In this document: piece by piece, positions 41,593 to 51,538 of the stretch
Position numbering within the stretch: position 1 is the first letter of the stretch
How the letters are laid out: every line of letters begins with the position of its first letter
Source of the DNA: Pseudomonas anatoliensis
GTDB taxonomy: Bacteria; Pseudomonadota; Gammaproteobacteria; Pseudomonadales; Pseudomonadaceae
Reading direction: 5' to 3'
Assembly (NCBI RefSeq): GCF_017976235.1
Contig: NZ_JACVHC010000001.1
Span: 496,001 to 560,000 of the forward strand
Length of the DNA stretch: 64,000 bases
Notes under the pieces: model-generated
What the model was told of the DNA's origin: nothing
The model's database searches: none
The model's input: the letters and a program-made list of their open reading frames with translations, nothing else
Translations under genes and position numbers: made by a program

Positions 41593-43268
41593 GGCTGCAC
41601 CTCCAGCAGGGCTGCCTTGCTTTCCGGGCTCGGTACGGCGCGAGTGCCGAGCACGGCATTGACGTACTGCTGCGGATTATTCAAAGCATCAGCCGTGGCC
41701 TGGGTGTAACGCAGCAGCGGTTCGGCCTTGAAGGTCAGGACAATGCTCAGCCCCAGCAGCAGGAAAATCGGCGCGCATTCGAGTTTGCGCAGCAGCGGTG
41801 ACGGGCGCTCTTCTGGCGTCCAGAAGCGCTGGATGCCGAGACGCGAGAACGCCATCAACGCTGCCAAGCCGGACAGGATCAACAGCGCCAGCAACGCCCA
41901 TGCCGCATTGGAAATCGGCGCGGCGGTGCCCAATCCCAGCGGATTAAGTAACGCGCTGATCAGGTTGAGTTTGCCGATGAAGCCGGACAGCGGTGGCATG
42001 CCAATGATCAACAGGGCGCAGGCAATGAAGCTCAAGCCGAGAAACGCCATGGTCCACGGAATGACCTGACCGACCACGGCTTTCTGTTCGTCGTCGAGGT
42101 TGATGCCTTTGGGCGGTTGCAGGGATTCCTGTGGTCGCGGCAGCAATTCGCTTTCGTCTTCCAGTGGGATTTCGTTGGCCGAGCGCGAACGCTCAATCAA
42201 CTCGGCCAGCAGGAACAGCGCACTCAACGCCAGCGTCGAACTGACCAGATAGAACAAGGCCGCGCCGATCAGGTTCGGCTGCGCGAAGCCGACGGCCGAC
42301 AGCAGAATCCCCGCCGACACCAGAATGCTCAGGCTGGCCATGCGCTCAAGGCGTTGCGCGGCAAGAATCGCCAGCGCTGCGCAGGCCATGGTCACCATGC
42401 CGCCGTAGATCAGCCAGTCACCACCGAAGAACGCCGAGGCCCCGGCCTGAGCCGAGAACAGCAGCGTCCACAGGCGCAGCAGGGTGTAGACGCCGACCTT
42501 GGTCATGATCGCGAACATCGCCGCTACCGGTGCGCTGGCCGAAGAGTAGGCCGGCACCAGCCAGAAGTTCAGCGGCCACATGCCGGCCTTGGCCAGGAAC
42601 GCTACCGCGAGAATGCCTGCGCCGGCGTGCAGCAAGCCTTGGTCGGCTTCCGGAACCAGCGGAATTTTCAGCGCCAGATCGGCCATGTTCAGGGTGCCGG
42701 TGACGCCGTAGATCAACGCCGCGCCGATCAGAAACAGCGACGAGGCGAGCAGATTGATCGAAATGTAATGCAGCCCCGACGAAACCCGTGCCCGGCCCGA
42801 GCCATGTAGCAACAGGCCATAAGAGGCGGCCAGCAGCACTTCAAAGAACACGAACAGGTTGAACAGGTCAGCGGTCAGGAACGCGCCATACAAACCCATC
42901 AACTGGATCTGGAACAACGCGTGGAAGCTCGATCCCGCGCCGTCCCAACGCGCCATCGCGAAGAGCAGGGCGCTCACGCCGATGACTCCGGTCAGCACCA
43001 GCATCAGCGCCGACAGGCGATCAACCACCAGCACGATGCCGAACGGCGCCTGCCAGTTGCCCGGCAGGTATACGCCGATCGAGCCCGGCACGCCGGTGGT
43101 TTGCGTCCATTGCAGCAGCATCACCGAAATGAACAGGCCGAGGAGGCTGGAGAACAGGTTGATTTTCGCCTTCAGCGGCCGGTGCCGCTCGCCGAGCATA
43201 AGCATGATCGCGGCGGTCAGCAGGGGCAGCAGAATCGGTGCGGCGATCAGGTGAGTCATTGCCATCAT
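41589..43268 (-). CDS. shaD: Monovalent cation/H+ antiporter subunit D
   Basis: Protein of 559 residues related to NuoN/NuoM, with about 14 helices and the proton-antiporter core (LFQIQLMGLYGAFLTADLFNLFVFFEVLLAASYGLLLHG; FLAKAGMWPLNFWLVPAYSSASAPVAAMFAIMTKVGVY). A charged loop of about 50 residues (ERSRSANEIPLEDESELLPRP) interrupts the later helices, as in other pseudomonad subunits. Overlaps subunits C and E by 4 bp. Confidence 0.95.
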   Translation of the reverse strand: MMAMTHLIAAPILLPLLTAAIMLMLGERHRPLKAKINLFSSLLGLFISVMLLQWTQTTGVPGSIGVYLPGNWQAPFGIVLVVDRLSALMLVLTGVIGVSALLFAMARWDGAGSSFHALFQIQLMGLYGAFLTADLFNLFVFFEVLLAASYGLLLHGSGRARVSSGLHYISINLLASSLFLIGAALIYGVTGTLNMADLALKIPLVPEADQGLLHAGAGILAVAFLAKAGMWPLNFWLVPAYSSASAPVAAMFAIMTKVGVYTLLRLWTLLFSAQAGASAFFGGDWLIYGGMVTMACAALAILAAQRLERMASLSILVSAGILLSAVGFAQPNLIGAALFYLVSSTLALSALFLLAELIERSRSANEIPLEDESELLPRPQESLQPPKGINLDDEQKAVVGQVIPWTMAFLGLSFIACALLIIGMPPLSGFIGKLNLISALLNPLGLGTAAPISNAAWALLALLILSGLAALMAFSRLGIQRFWTPEERPSPLLRKLECAPIFLLLGLSIVLTFKAEPLLRYTQATADALNNPQQYVNAVLGTRAVPSPESKAALLEVQP

Positions 43269-43609
43269 TCTTTAGGCTCCCGGCCGTCGACGTGGTCGGT
43301 GCCGGTCAGGCCACGCGAGGCGAGCAGAACGACGAGGAACAACGCGGTCATGGCGAAGCTGATGACGATCGCGGTCAATACCAGCGCCTGCGGCAGCGGG
43401 TCGGTGTAGTGCAGCAAGTCCTGGGTCACGCCATCCTTGATCACCGGCTCCTTGCCGATGAACAGGCTGCCCATGCTGAAGATGAACAGGTTGACTGCGT
43501 AGGACAGCAGGCACAGGCCCATGACCACCTGGAATGTACGTGGGCGCAGGATCAGCCAGACGCCGGAAGCGGCGAGAATGCCAATGGCGATTGCGATGAC
43601 TTCTTCCAT
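43265..43609 (-). CDS. shaC: Monovalent cation/H+ antiporter subunit C
   Basis: Protein of 114 residues related to NuoK, with three helices and conserved GVWLILRPRTFQVVMGLCLLSYAVNLFIFSMG and DPLPQALVLTAIVISFAMTA. Its ATG shares a base with the fused A/B gene stop. Confidence 0.95.
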   Translation of the reverse strand: MEEVIAIAIGILAASGVWLILRPRTFQVVMGLCLLSYAVNLFIFSMGSLFIGKEPVIKDGVTQDLLHYTDPLPQALVLTAIVISFAMTALFLVVLLASRGLTGTDHVDGREPKE

Positions 43610-46527
43610 CAGACGGCTCCTTTGCTGGCGACGGCCTTGGGCAGGGACGCGTTCTTGTGACCACGCACCGATTGGTGGGCGAGAGCGGTGAGGATCAATA
43701 GCGTCGAGCCAACCACCACGCCGTACACGCCAATGTCGAAGAACAACGCGCTGGCGATATGGATGTCACCCAGCAGCGGCAAGGTGAAATGCCAGGTGTG
43801 GGTGGTGAGGAACGGATACCCAGCCACCATCGCACCAAGCCCGGTGGCGGTGGCGAAGAGCAACCCGGTGCCCATCCAGCGCAGTGGCCGCAGACTCATT
43901 TGTGCCTCGACCCACTGCGTACCGGCGACCATGTATTGCAGGATGAACGCCACCGACATCACCAGCCCGGCGACAAACCCGCCGCCCGGCTGATTGTGTC
44001 CGCGCATGAACAGGTAGAACGACACCACCAGCGCAATCGGCAACAGCAGACGCACCAGCACCGCCGGCACCATCATGAAGCCGAGCGCGGTGTCGCTGGC
44101 CGAGCGCGGGTTGACCAGGTCGGTGACCACGTCCGGTGCCAGCAAGCGCTGCTGGGCCGGCAGTTGCAGGCTTTCTTTCGGTGGGCGGAAGCGGCGTAGC
44201 AGGGCGAACACAGTCAGCGCTACAGCGACCAGCACGGTGATTTCACCCAGGGTGTCGAAACCACGGAAGTCCACCAGCATCACGTTGACCACATTGCTGC
44301 CACCGCCCTCAGGCAGGGCGCGACTGAGGTAGAACGAGGAAATGTCATTCGGCGTCTGCCGCGTGAGCATTGCGTAGGACAGCAGCGCCATGCCAGCGCC
44401 GACCGCAATCGACAGCAGCAGGTCGCGCAGACGGCGGATACGTGCCTTGCGCAGGGTGCTCGGCAGTGGCGAGACCTCTTCGATCCGTCGTGGCAACCAG
44501 CGCAGACCGAGCAGGATCAGCACGGTGGTGACCACTTCCACAGCCAACTGCGTCAATGCCAGATCCGGTGCGGAGAACCAGACGAAGGTCACGCAGGTCA
44601 TCAAGCCGCAGACGCTGACCATGGTCAGGGCAGCGAGACGGTGATACTTGGCCTGCCACGCGGCGCCGAGGGCACAGGCAATCGCCAGCAGCCACAGGGT
44701 CACGAAAACGATCGAGCCCGGAATCTTCGGCCGGTCACCCCAGCTCAGGCTGCTGTGCAGCATCGGGATCAACCCGGCGAGCACCGCCGCCAACACCACC
44801 AGGAACAATTGCATTTGCAGGCGTCGGGTGCCGAGTCGGCGTTCCACGCGCCGGGCCATCCGCATCATCACCACAAGGCTGCGCTCGAACAGGCGCTTGC
44901 CGTTGAAGCGTCCCACCAGTGGCGGGTATTTGAAGCGGCCGTGTCTGAACTGATTACGCAGCAACAGGTAAAGCACGATGCCGCCGGACATGGCGATCAG
45001 GCTCATGATCATCGGAGCGTTCAGACCGTGCCAGATTGCCAGGCTGTATTCCGGCAAGGTGCCACCCACTACGGGTTGCGCGGCAGCGGCGAGCAGCGGG
45101 CCGACCACTTGTGCCGGGAAAATCCCTACGATCAGGCAGGTAAACACCAGCAACTCGACCGGTGCACGCATCCAGCGCGGCGGCTCGTGCGGGGTGTGGG
45201 GCAGGTCGGTGGCGGGTGGGCCGAAGAACACATCGACGGTGAAACGCAGCGAATAGGCGACGCTGAATGTACCGGCAATGGTTGCGACAATCGGCAGCGC
45301 GGCTTCGACCCACGCCGTGGCATTGATGAACACGGTTTCGGCGAAGAACATCTCTTTCGACAGGAAGCCGTTGAGCAGTGGCACGCCGGCCATCGAGGCG
45401 CTGGCAACCATCGCCAGCGTTGCGGTAAACGGAATCAGCTTGATCAGACCGCTGAGCTTGCGGATGTCGCGGGTGCCGCTCTCGTGGTCGATGATGCCCG
45501 CGGCCATGAACAGCGAGGCCTTGAACGTGGCGTGGTTGAGAATATGGAATACCGCAGCAACGGCGGCCAGCGGACTGTTCAGGCCCAGCAGCAACGTGAT
45601 CAAGCCCAGATGGCTGATGGTCGAGTAGGCGAGCAGACCTTTGAGGTCGTTCTGGAACATTGCGCAATACGCGCCGAGCAACAGCGTACACGCGCCAGCG
45701 CCGCTGACGATGTAGAACCATTCTTCACTGCCGGACAGCGATGGCCACAGGCGTGCGAGCAGGAAAACCCCGGCCTTGACCATGGTCGCCGAGTGCAGAT
45801 ACGCCGAGACGGGCGTGGGCGCCGCCATTGCATGGGGCAGCCAGAAGTGAAAGGGGAATTGCGCGCTTTTGCTCAAGGCGCCGATGAGAATGAGGGGTAA
45901 CAGGATTGGGTAGAGGGCATGTGCACGAATCAGATCGCCGGCGGCCAGGACCTTGTCAAGGTCGTAGCTGCCGACGACATGGCCGAGGATCATGACCCCC
46001 GCCAGCAGGCATAGTCCGCCGGCCCCGGTGACCATCAGCGCCATGTAGGCGCCACGGCGGGCATCGGAGCGGTGGTGCCAGTAACCGATCAGCAGGAAAG
46101 AGAAGAGGCTGGTCAGCTCCCAGAAAAACACGATCTGGATGAGGTTGCCGGAGATCACCAGGCCAAGCATGGCGCCCATGAACGCCAGGAAAAATGCGAA
46201 GAATCGCGGCACCGGGTCGTCTGGCGACATGTAGTAGCGGGCATATAAAGAGACGAGTGAGCCGATCCCGAGTACCAGTATCGAGAACAGCCAGGCGAAA
46301 CCGTCCATGCGCAGAACGAAGTTCAGCCCGAGACTGGGTAACCACATGAATTCTTCGCGAATGACGCCGCCATGGGCAATCTGCGGGTACAACAACGCCA
46401 CCTGGACGACGCCGATCAAAGCGACCAGGCCTGCCAACAGGGATTCGGTATTACGCGCATTATGTGGCAGCACCGCTGCCAGACAGCTGCCAATGAATGG
46501 CAGAAGCAGTAGAACTATCAGGGACAT
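43609..46527 (-). CDS. shaA: Monovalent cation/H+ antiporter subunit A/B fusion
   Basis: Protein of 972 residues: NuoL-like MrpA core (FFWELTSLFSFLLIGYWHHR; ALSKSAQFPFHFWLPHAMAAPTPVSAYLHSATMVKAGVFLLARLWP) followed by the MrpA C-terminal and MrpB domains (QLAVEVVTTVLILLGLRWLPRRIEEV; RPPKESLQL; YLFMRGHNQPGGGFVAGLVMSVAFILQYMVAGTQWVEA). Fusion of A and B is usual for pseudomonads. It is first gene of the operon; no REP or regulator gene intervenes upstream except intergenic sequence to 46655. Confidence 0.95.
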   Translation of the reverse strand: MSLIVLLLLPFIGSCLAAVLPHNARNTESLLAGLVALIGVVQVALLYPQIAHGGVIREEFMWLPSLGLNFVLRMDGFAWLFSILVLGIGSLVSLYARYYMSPDDPVPRFFAFFLAFMGAMLGLVISGNLIQIVFFWELTSLFSFLLIGYWHHRSDARRGAYMALMVTGAGGLCLLAGVMILGHVVGSYDLDKVLAAGDLIRAHALYPILLPLILIGALSKSAQFPFHFWLPHAMAAPTPVSAYLHSATMVKAGVFLLARLWPSLSGSEEWFYIVSGAGACTLLLGAYCAMFQNDLKGLLAYSTISHLGLITLLLGLNSPLAAVAAVFHILNHATFKASLFMAAGIIDHESGTRDIRKLSGLIKLIPFTATLAMVASASMAGVPLLNGFLSKEMFFAETVFINATAWVEAALPIVATIAGTFSVAYSLRFTVDVFFGPPATDLPHTPHEPPRWMRAPVELLVFTCLIVGIFPAQVVGPLLAAAAQPVVGGTLPEYSLAIWHGLNAPMIMSLIAMSGGIVLYLLLRNQFRHGRFKYPPLVGRFNGKRLFERSLVVMMRMARRVERRLGTRRLQMQLFLVVLAAVLAGLIPMLHSSLSWGDRPKIPGSIVFVTLWLLAIACALGAAWQAKYHRLAALTMVSVCGLMTCVTFVWFSAPDLALTQLAVEVVTTVLILLGLRWLPRRIEEVSPLPSTLRKARIRRLRDLLLSIAVGAGMALLSYAMLTRQTPNDISSFYLSRALPEGGGSNVVNVMLVDFRGFDTLGEITVLVAVALTVFALLRRFRPPKESLQLPAQQRLLAPDVVTDLVNPRSASDTALGFMMVPAVLVRLLLPIALVVSFYLFMRGHNQPGGGFVAGLVMSVAFILQYMVAGTQWVEAQMSLRPLRWMGTGLLFATATGLGAMVAGYPFLTTHTWHFTLPLLGDIHIASALFFDIGVYGVVVGSTLLILTALAHQSVRGHKNASLPKAVASKGAV

Positions 46528-46655
46528 AGGCTTCTAATCTGCGGAAGTTTGTGAAGCATCATACGTGCCAGCTCCCCGATCACCAAACGCCAGGATGTCT
46601 CAGAATCCTACAAAGTAGTCTGGATATTTGTGTTTAGCGTTGTTTCATGGGCGAA

Positions 46656-46735
46656 AAAAGATCGCAGCCTGCGGCAGCTCCTACAGGAAAACGCATTCCA
46701 ACGTAGGAGCTGTCGAAGGCTGCGATCTTTTGATC
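46656..46735. repeat. REP doublet, type A
   Basis: AAAAGATCGCAGCCTGCGGC and GTAGGAGCTGTCGAAGGCTG face each other between the shaA start and the DMT exporter stop. The two arms differ at the CCGCA/TCGAA core, so they come from two subtypes. Confidence 0.85.
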
Positions 46736-46745
46736 TTCAAGATCC

Positions 46746-47684
46746 TCAGCGCTCAGTCTCGCGGTCAAAATCCTCCAGCACTTCCTCCGAATGCTTAGCC
46801 TTGGTCTTCAACTCACTGACGATCACCGCCGCCACAATCAACCCGGCCCCCACCAGAGCAATCGCCGGCAAACGCTCGCCAGCAAGCCGCCCGACAATCC
46901 CTGCCCATACCGGCTCACCGGCATAGATCAGTGTCGCCCGCGTCGGCGAAACACTCTTCTGCGCCCAGTTCATCGCTACCTGAATGGCCGCACTCGCCGC
47001 GCCCAGGCCCAAAGCCGTTGCGAGCAGCAGCCAGGAAAAGTCCGGAAGCGCTTCGCCAGTCGGCACCACCATCAAGAATGACAACACCGAGGTCGTTGCC
47101 AGTTGCACCACGGTCACCCGGCGCACATCCACTTGGCCGGCGTAGGTGCTGATCAGAATGATTTCGGCGGCAATGGCTACGGCGCTGATCAGTGTAGCGA
47201 TTTCACCGGGGCTGAAATTCAGCGAGGCTCCGGACGGCCCCGACAACAGCATCAATCCGGTAAACGCCAGCATGATGCCAATGCTCGGCATCAACCCCGG
47301 TCGTCGCCCCAGCACCAGCCATTGCAGCAGCGGCACGAATGGCACATACAGCGCGGTAATAAACGCCGACTGACTGCTCGCAATCGTCTGCAACCCGACC
47401 GTCTGCAGGCCGTAACCGAGCATGATTGCGACGCCAATGAAGGCGCCGGCCTTGAGTTCGAACAGGGTCAGCTCACGCAGGTGCCGCCACGAAAAAAGCG
47501 CGACGATGGCCGCAGCGGCGGCAAAGCGCAGGCCGACGAAGAACATCGGGCCGCTGACGGTCATCGCATGCTGCACCAGCAAAAAGGTGCCGCCCCAGAT
47601 CATGGTGATCACCACCAGCACGCACTCGGCCTTGCTGAAGCGGGAGAAACGAGGGGAGGTGTCGGGACGATTCACTGACGTCAT
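46746..47684 (-). CDS. DMT/EamA family exporter
   Basis: Inner-membrane protein of 312 residues with ten helices in two EamA repeats (ECVLVVITMIWGGTFLLVQHAM; GEIATLISAVAIAAEIILISTYAG; SPTRATLIYAGEPVWAGIVGRLAGERL). Members export amino acids and other metabolites. The ATG at 47684 fits the family start. It is divergent from an XRE-cupin regulator whose operators lie in the shared gap, so it is the probable target. Confidence 0.9.
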   Translation of the reverse strand: MTSVNRPDTSPRFSRFSKAECVLVVITMIWGGTFLLVQHAMTVSGPMFFVGLRFAAAAAIVALFSWRHLRELTLFELKAGAFIGVAIMLGYGLQTVGLQTIASSQSAFITALYVPFVPLLQWLVLGRRPGLMPSIGIMLAFTGLMLLSGPSGASLNFSPGEIATLISAVAIAAEIILISTYAGQVDVRRVTVVQLATTSVLSFLMVVPTGEALPDFSWLLLATALGLGAASAAIQVAMNWAQKSVSPTRATLIYAGEPVWAGIVGRLAGERLPAIALVGAGLIVAAVIVSELKTKAKHSEEVLEDFDRETER

Positions 47685-47732
47685 GTCCTTGCGCGCGGGA
47701 GAAAGAGCGACGCACAATGCGCCAAATGTTGC

Positions 47733-47773
47733 GCAGTATACTGCCCAACCCCACCGAGTGAGCAATATAGTGC
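47733..47773. promoter_or_regulatory. Two similar palindromes, probable XRE operators
   Basis: GCAGTATACTGC (47733-47744, perfect palindrome) and GCAATATAGTGC (47762-47773) share the outline GCA-TATA-TGC at 29-bp centre spacing. The second covers the GTG start of the XRE gene and the first lies in the gap to the DMT exporter. Binding there would repress both divergent genes. Confidence 0.55.
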
Positions 47774-48333
47774 ACAAACATTCCAGCCAACGCGCCTCCG
47801 TCCTGCAACACGTCAGCCAGAACGTCCGGCGCCTGCGGCACGCTGCCGACATGAGCCAGACTGCGCTGGCGGAAAAATCCGGAGTCAGTCGGCGGATGCT
47901 GGTGGCGATCGAGGCGGGCGAAAAGAACGTCAGCCTGACCACCCTCGACCGCGTCGCCGAAGCACTCGACGTTGCCTTCAGCGATTTGATCCAGGCCCCC
48001 GACGCGCGCGATCCGAGCCGCATCAACGAAGTGGCGTGGGCCGGGAGCATCCCCGGCAGCAAAGCCGTGTTGCTGTCGAAAGCCACCGCAACCCGCGAAG
48101 TCGAACAATGGGAATGGTGCCTGCAACCGGGCGAGGTCTATCCGTCGCAACCGGACGCCGATGGCTGGAGTGAACAGATTTATGTGTTCGAGGGTTGCCT
48201 GACCTTGATGCTCGGCGATCATGCGCAGCAGATCAGCACGGGGGAGTTCTTCATGTTTGCCAGTAATCAGCCCCACGCTTATCGCAATGATGGGGATGTG
48301 GCGGCGCGGTTTGTGCGCAATGTGGTGATTTGA
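47770..48333 (+). CDS. XRE family regulator with cupin domain
   Basis: Protein of 187 residues: helix-turn-helix at about residues 14-68 (LRHAADMSQTALAEKSGVSRRMLVAIEAGEKNVSLTTLDRVAEALDV), then a cupin (EWCLQPGEVYPSQPDADGWSEQIYVFEGCLTLMLGDHAQQISTGEFFMF). Such regulators commonly bind an amino acid and control a linked exporter. A GTG at 47770 was chosen; no Shine-Dalgarno precedes it, so a leaderless or very short leader mRNA is possible. The stop abuts the next ATG. Confidence 0.85.
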   Translation: MHKHSSQRASVLQHVSQNVRRLRHAADMSQTALAEKSGVSRRMLVAIEAGEKNVSLTTLDRVAEALDVAFSDLIQAPDARDPSRINEVAWAGSIPGSKAVLLSKATATREVEQWEWCLQPGEVYPSQPDADGWSEQIYVFEGCLTLMLGDHAQQISTGEFFMFASNQPHAYRNDGDVAARFVRNVVI

Positions 48334-49728
48334 ATGAACCAGCACGCAGACATTCTGATTATCGGCGGTGGCCTCAGCGGCACGATGCTGGCGGTGCAGT
48401 TGTTGCGTCGGCCAGGCCAGCGCAGGATTCTGGTCATCGAGCCGCGCGCGGAACTCGGCCGTGGCGAGGCCTACAGTGCAGTCGAGTTGGGCCACACGCT
48501 CAATGGCAATGCGGCGCGGATGAGCGTCGATCCGGATAACCCGGATGACCTGACGCAATGGCTGGCCGAGCACATCGCTGCGGGCGGCTGGCCCGAGTCT
48601 GCCGAGCAGCAGGTTCCGGTCAGTGAACTGTTCCCGCCGCGCGGATTGTTCGGCGTTTATGTGCAGCAGCGTTTAGCCGAAGCACGCAATGTTGGTGCGC
48701 AGATGGGATCGACCGTCGAGCACATCTGCGCAGAAGCCGTCGACCTGCAAATCAATAAGGATTCGGTGCAGCTCACCTTAAGCGATGGCCAGCAATTGCG
48801 TGGCACATACGCAGTGCTCGCCACCGGCATGTTCCCCGCCGCACGCACGCCGCAGAAGCAATCCAGCGGTCTAAATGCTGCCGCGCTGGATCCTTGGGAT
48901 GTATCGGCCATGCGCCAGCTCGATGCGCAATCGAGCGTGCTGATCATCGGTTCCGGCCTGACCATGGTCGATGCGGTGGTGTCGCTGGAGCAGGCTGGGC
49001 ATCGTGGGCCGATCGAAGTGTTTTCCCGTCATGGCTTGCTGCCTCATGTGCGTCGACAACCGCCGGCGTGGGTGGACTTCCTTGCTGAAGACCATGGCAT
49101 TCGTTCCCCCCGACAGTTATTGCGCGAGCTGCGACGGCATTGTCGCGACGCCATCGCACAAGGTATCGACTGGCAAGCGCCGCTGGACACGGTGCGAGCA
49201 CACATCGGCCGACTGTGGAGCCAGGCGACTGACGTGCAGCGTCGACAATTCGTACGTCATGTGCGGCCTTGGTGGGAAAGCCATCACCATCGTTCGCCAC
49301 CGCTGAGTGCGCAGTTGGTTGAGCGTCTGCATAGCGAAGGGCGGTTGCGGATTCACGCGGCTTCGTTCAAGGGCCTTGAGCCTTGCGCGCAGGGTGGTGT
49401 GAGTATTCGCATTCGTCGGCGGGGTGAAGCGCAAACCTGCGTGGTACATGGCGCCGCGCTGATCAATTCCAGCGGTATCGAATATGACTGGCGTCGAGTG
49501 GCGCGACCGTTGCCACAGCACTTGCTGGCGCGGGGATTGGTGCAGCCGGGTCCATTGGCGTTAGGGATTGCTGCTGCAACTGATGGAGCCGTTGTGAACG
49601 ATCAAGGGCAAGCTTCGAATCGCTTGTTCGCGATCGGGCCGCCATTGCGCGGGATGTGGTGGGAGAGTACGGCGGTGACGGATGTGGCGCTGCAGGCGAA
49701 GGCGCTGGCGGCGCGGTTGACGGATTGA
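48334..49728 (+). CDS. FAD/NAD(P)-binding protein
   Basis: Flavoprotein of 464 residues of the FAD-NAD(P)-binding (HpyO-like/YdhS-like) group, with an N-terminal GGGLSGTMLAVQLL fold, LNGNAARMSVDPDNPDDLTQWL, and a second dinucleotide motif VLIIGSGLTMVDAVVSL. The end RLFAIGPPLRGMWWESTAVTDVALQAKAL is typical. It starts directly after the XRE-cupin stop, so both are on one mRNA. The substrate is unknown. Confidence 0.85.
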   Translation: MNQHADILIIGGGLSGTMLAVQLLRRPGQRRILVIEPRAELGRGEAYSAVELGHTLNGNAARMSVDPDNPDDLTQWLAEHIAAGGWPESAEQQVPVSELFPPRGLFGVYVQQRLAEARNVGAQMGSTVEHICAEAVDLQINKDSVQLTLSDGQQLRGTYAVLATGMFPAARTPQKQSSGLNAAALDPWDVSAMRQLDAQSSVLIIGSGLTMVDAVVSLEQAGHRGPIEVFSRHGLLPHVRRQPPAWVDFLAEDHGIRSPRQLLRELRRHCRDAIAQGIDWQAPLDTVRAHIGRLWSQATDVQRRQFVRHVRPWWESHHHRSPPLSAQLVERLHSEGRLRIHAASFKGLEPCAQGGVSIRIRRRGEAQTCVVHGAALINSSGIEYDWRRVARPLPQHLLARGLVQPGPLALGIAAATDGAVVNDQGQASNRLFAIGPPLRGMWWESTAVTDVALQAKALAARLTD

Positions 49729-49831
49729 GAGGGCCTGCGGGGTTGAGGGTGTACGTTCGGCCGTCATCGCTGGAAAGCCAGCTCCCACAGGGTCTTGCGT
49801 TGAGCACAAGATCTTTGCCCAACACAAACTC

Positions 49832-49919
49832 CTGTAGGAGCTGCGGCACGCTGCGATCTTTTGATTTTGACCTCTAAAAACAAGATCAAAAGATCGCAGC
49901 GTGCCGCAGCTCCTACAGG
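49832..49919. repeat. REP doublet, type A variant
   Basis: CTGTAGGAGCTGCGGCACGC and its reverse complement (GCGTGCCGCAGCTCCTACAG) flank TTTTGATTTTGACCTC, between the convergent FAD protein and ppnN. Confidence 0.88.
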
Positions 49920-49938
49920 GGGCTTGTGTGGCTGAACC

Positions 49939-51312
49939 TTACGCCACCACTCGATAGCACGGCACATACGCCGCGCCGCCCGGCAGTTTCATCCGGTGCT
50001 GGGCGACGAAGGCTTTGAGCAGTGCGTCGAGCGGTTGCATGATCGCGGCGTCACCGCGGATCTGGTAAGGGCCGTGTTCCTCGATCAGGCGAATGCCCTT
50101 GTCCTTGACGTTACCGGCCACGATCCCGGAGAACGCCCGGCGCAGGTTGGCCGCGAGTTCATGGGGTGGCTGGTCGCGGTGCAGTTTCAGGTTGGCCATG
50201 TTTTCGTGGGTCGGATCGAACGGACGCTGGAAACCCTCATCGATCTTCAGCAGCCAGTTGAAGTGGAACGCGTCGTTACGCTCGCGGCGGAACTGCTTCA
50301 CGGCTTTCAGGCCCTGGGTCATCTGGCGCGCGACTTCAGTCGGGTCGTCGATGATGATTTCGTAGTGCTGCTTGGCCGCTTCACCGAGGGTCGCGATGAC
50401 GAACGCGTCGAGTTGCTCCAGATACGGCGCAGCATGTTTCGGCCCGGTCAGGATGACCGGGAACGGCAGGCCCTCGTTGTCCGGATGCATGAGAATGCCC
50501 AGCAGATAGAGGAACTCTTCCGCCGTACCGGCACCGCCCGGGAAGATGATGATGCCGTGGCCGACACGCACGAACGCTTCCAGACGTTTTTCGATGTCCG
50601 GCAGGATCACCAACTCATTGACGATCGGGTTTGGCGCTTCGGCAGCGATGATGCCCGGCTCGGTCAGACCGAGGTAGCGACCGCCGTGAATACGCTGTTT
50701 GGCGTGGGCGATGGTCGCACCTTTCATCGGGCCCTTCATCACGCCGGGGCCGCAGCCGGTGCAGATGTCGAGGCTGCGCAGGCCCAGTTCGTGGCCGACT
50801 TTCTTGGTGTATTTGTATTCTTCGGTGTTGATCGAGTGACCGCCCCAGCACACGACGATTTTCGGCTCGACACCCGGGCGCAGGGTGCGGGCGTTGCGCA
50901 GCAGATGAAAGACGTAGTCGCTGATGCCTTGGGAAGTGCTGAGATCGATGCGTTGGCTGTCGAGTTCGTTTTCGGTGTAGACGATGTCACGCAGGGCGCT
51001 GAACAGCATTTCCCGGGTGCTGGCGATCATTTCGCCATCGACGAAGGCATCGGCCGGAGCGTTCAGCAGCTCGAGGCGCACACCGCGATCCTGCTGGTGA
51101 ATGCGGATTTCGAAGTCCTTGTAGGCTTCAAGAATGGTCTTGGCATTATCGACATGAGCGCCGGTGTTGAGGATGGCCAGGGCGCACTGGCGGAACAGGG
51201 TGTAGGTGCTGCCGGATCCGGCTTCGCTCAGTTGCTGCACTTCACGTTGAGAAAGGGTTTCCAGGCTGCCTTTGGGGCTGACCGAAGCATTGATTACGTG
51301 TCGTTGGGTCAT
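49939..51312 (-). CDS. ppnN: Nucleotide 5'-monophosphate nucleosidase PpnN (YgdH)
   Basis: Protein of 457 residues that cleaves purine and pyrimidine monophosphates to base and ribose 5-phosphate; in E. coli it is controlled by ppGpp. An N-terminal helical domain precedes the Rossmann-like LOG core with CTGCGPGVMKGPMKGA and FPGGAGTAEEFLYLLGIL, the PGGxGTxxE signature, and a C-terminal PpnN domain follows. Length and layout match the E. coli enzyme (454). Confidence 0.95.
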   Translation of the reverse strand: MTQRHVINASVSPKGSLETLSQREVQQLSEAGSGSTYTLFRQCALAILNTGAHVDNAKTILEAYKDFEIRIHQQDRGVRLELLNAPADAFVDGEMIASTREMLFSALRDIVYTENELDSQRIDLSTSQGISDYVFHLLRNARTLRPGVEPKIVVCWGGHSINTEEYKYTKKVGHELGLRSLDICTGCGPGVMKGPMKGATIAHAKQRIHGGRYLGLTEPGIIAAEAPNPIVNELVILPDIEKRLEAFVRVGHGIIIFPGGAGTAEEFLYLLGILMHPDNEGLPFPVILTGPKHAAPYLEQLDAFVIATLGEAAKQHYEIIIDDPTEVARQMTQGLKAVKQFRRERNDAFHFNWLLKIDEGFQRPFDPTHENMANLKLHRDQPPHELAANLRRAFSGIVAGNVKDKGIRLIEEHGPYQIRGDAAIMQPLDALLKAFVAQHRMKLPGGAAYVPCYRVVA

Positions 51313-51538
51313 GCAATGATCCTTAAAACGATGTCATCCCAAAACCAGGCGGATGGCATCCGAATAGTGTGTATCCATGAATGAAGATGGCACGATCTGC
51401 GCTATACCGCCATGTCCCCGTTGGACGATGAAAAGATGAAAAGGGCCCCCAGCATAGCTAAATCCATCGCAGAGGCGATAATGCGCGGGCCCGTTTTTCT
51501 GTTGCACCTTTTTTTCTCGCTCAAGGAAGTCATTTGTG

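Noticed and set aside
44641..45900. 419-residue plus-strand open frame inside shaA
   Set aside because: Shadow frame of a conserved membrane protein gene; no ribosome site and no family pattern.
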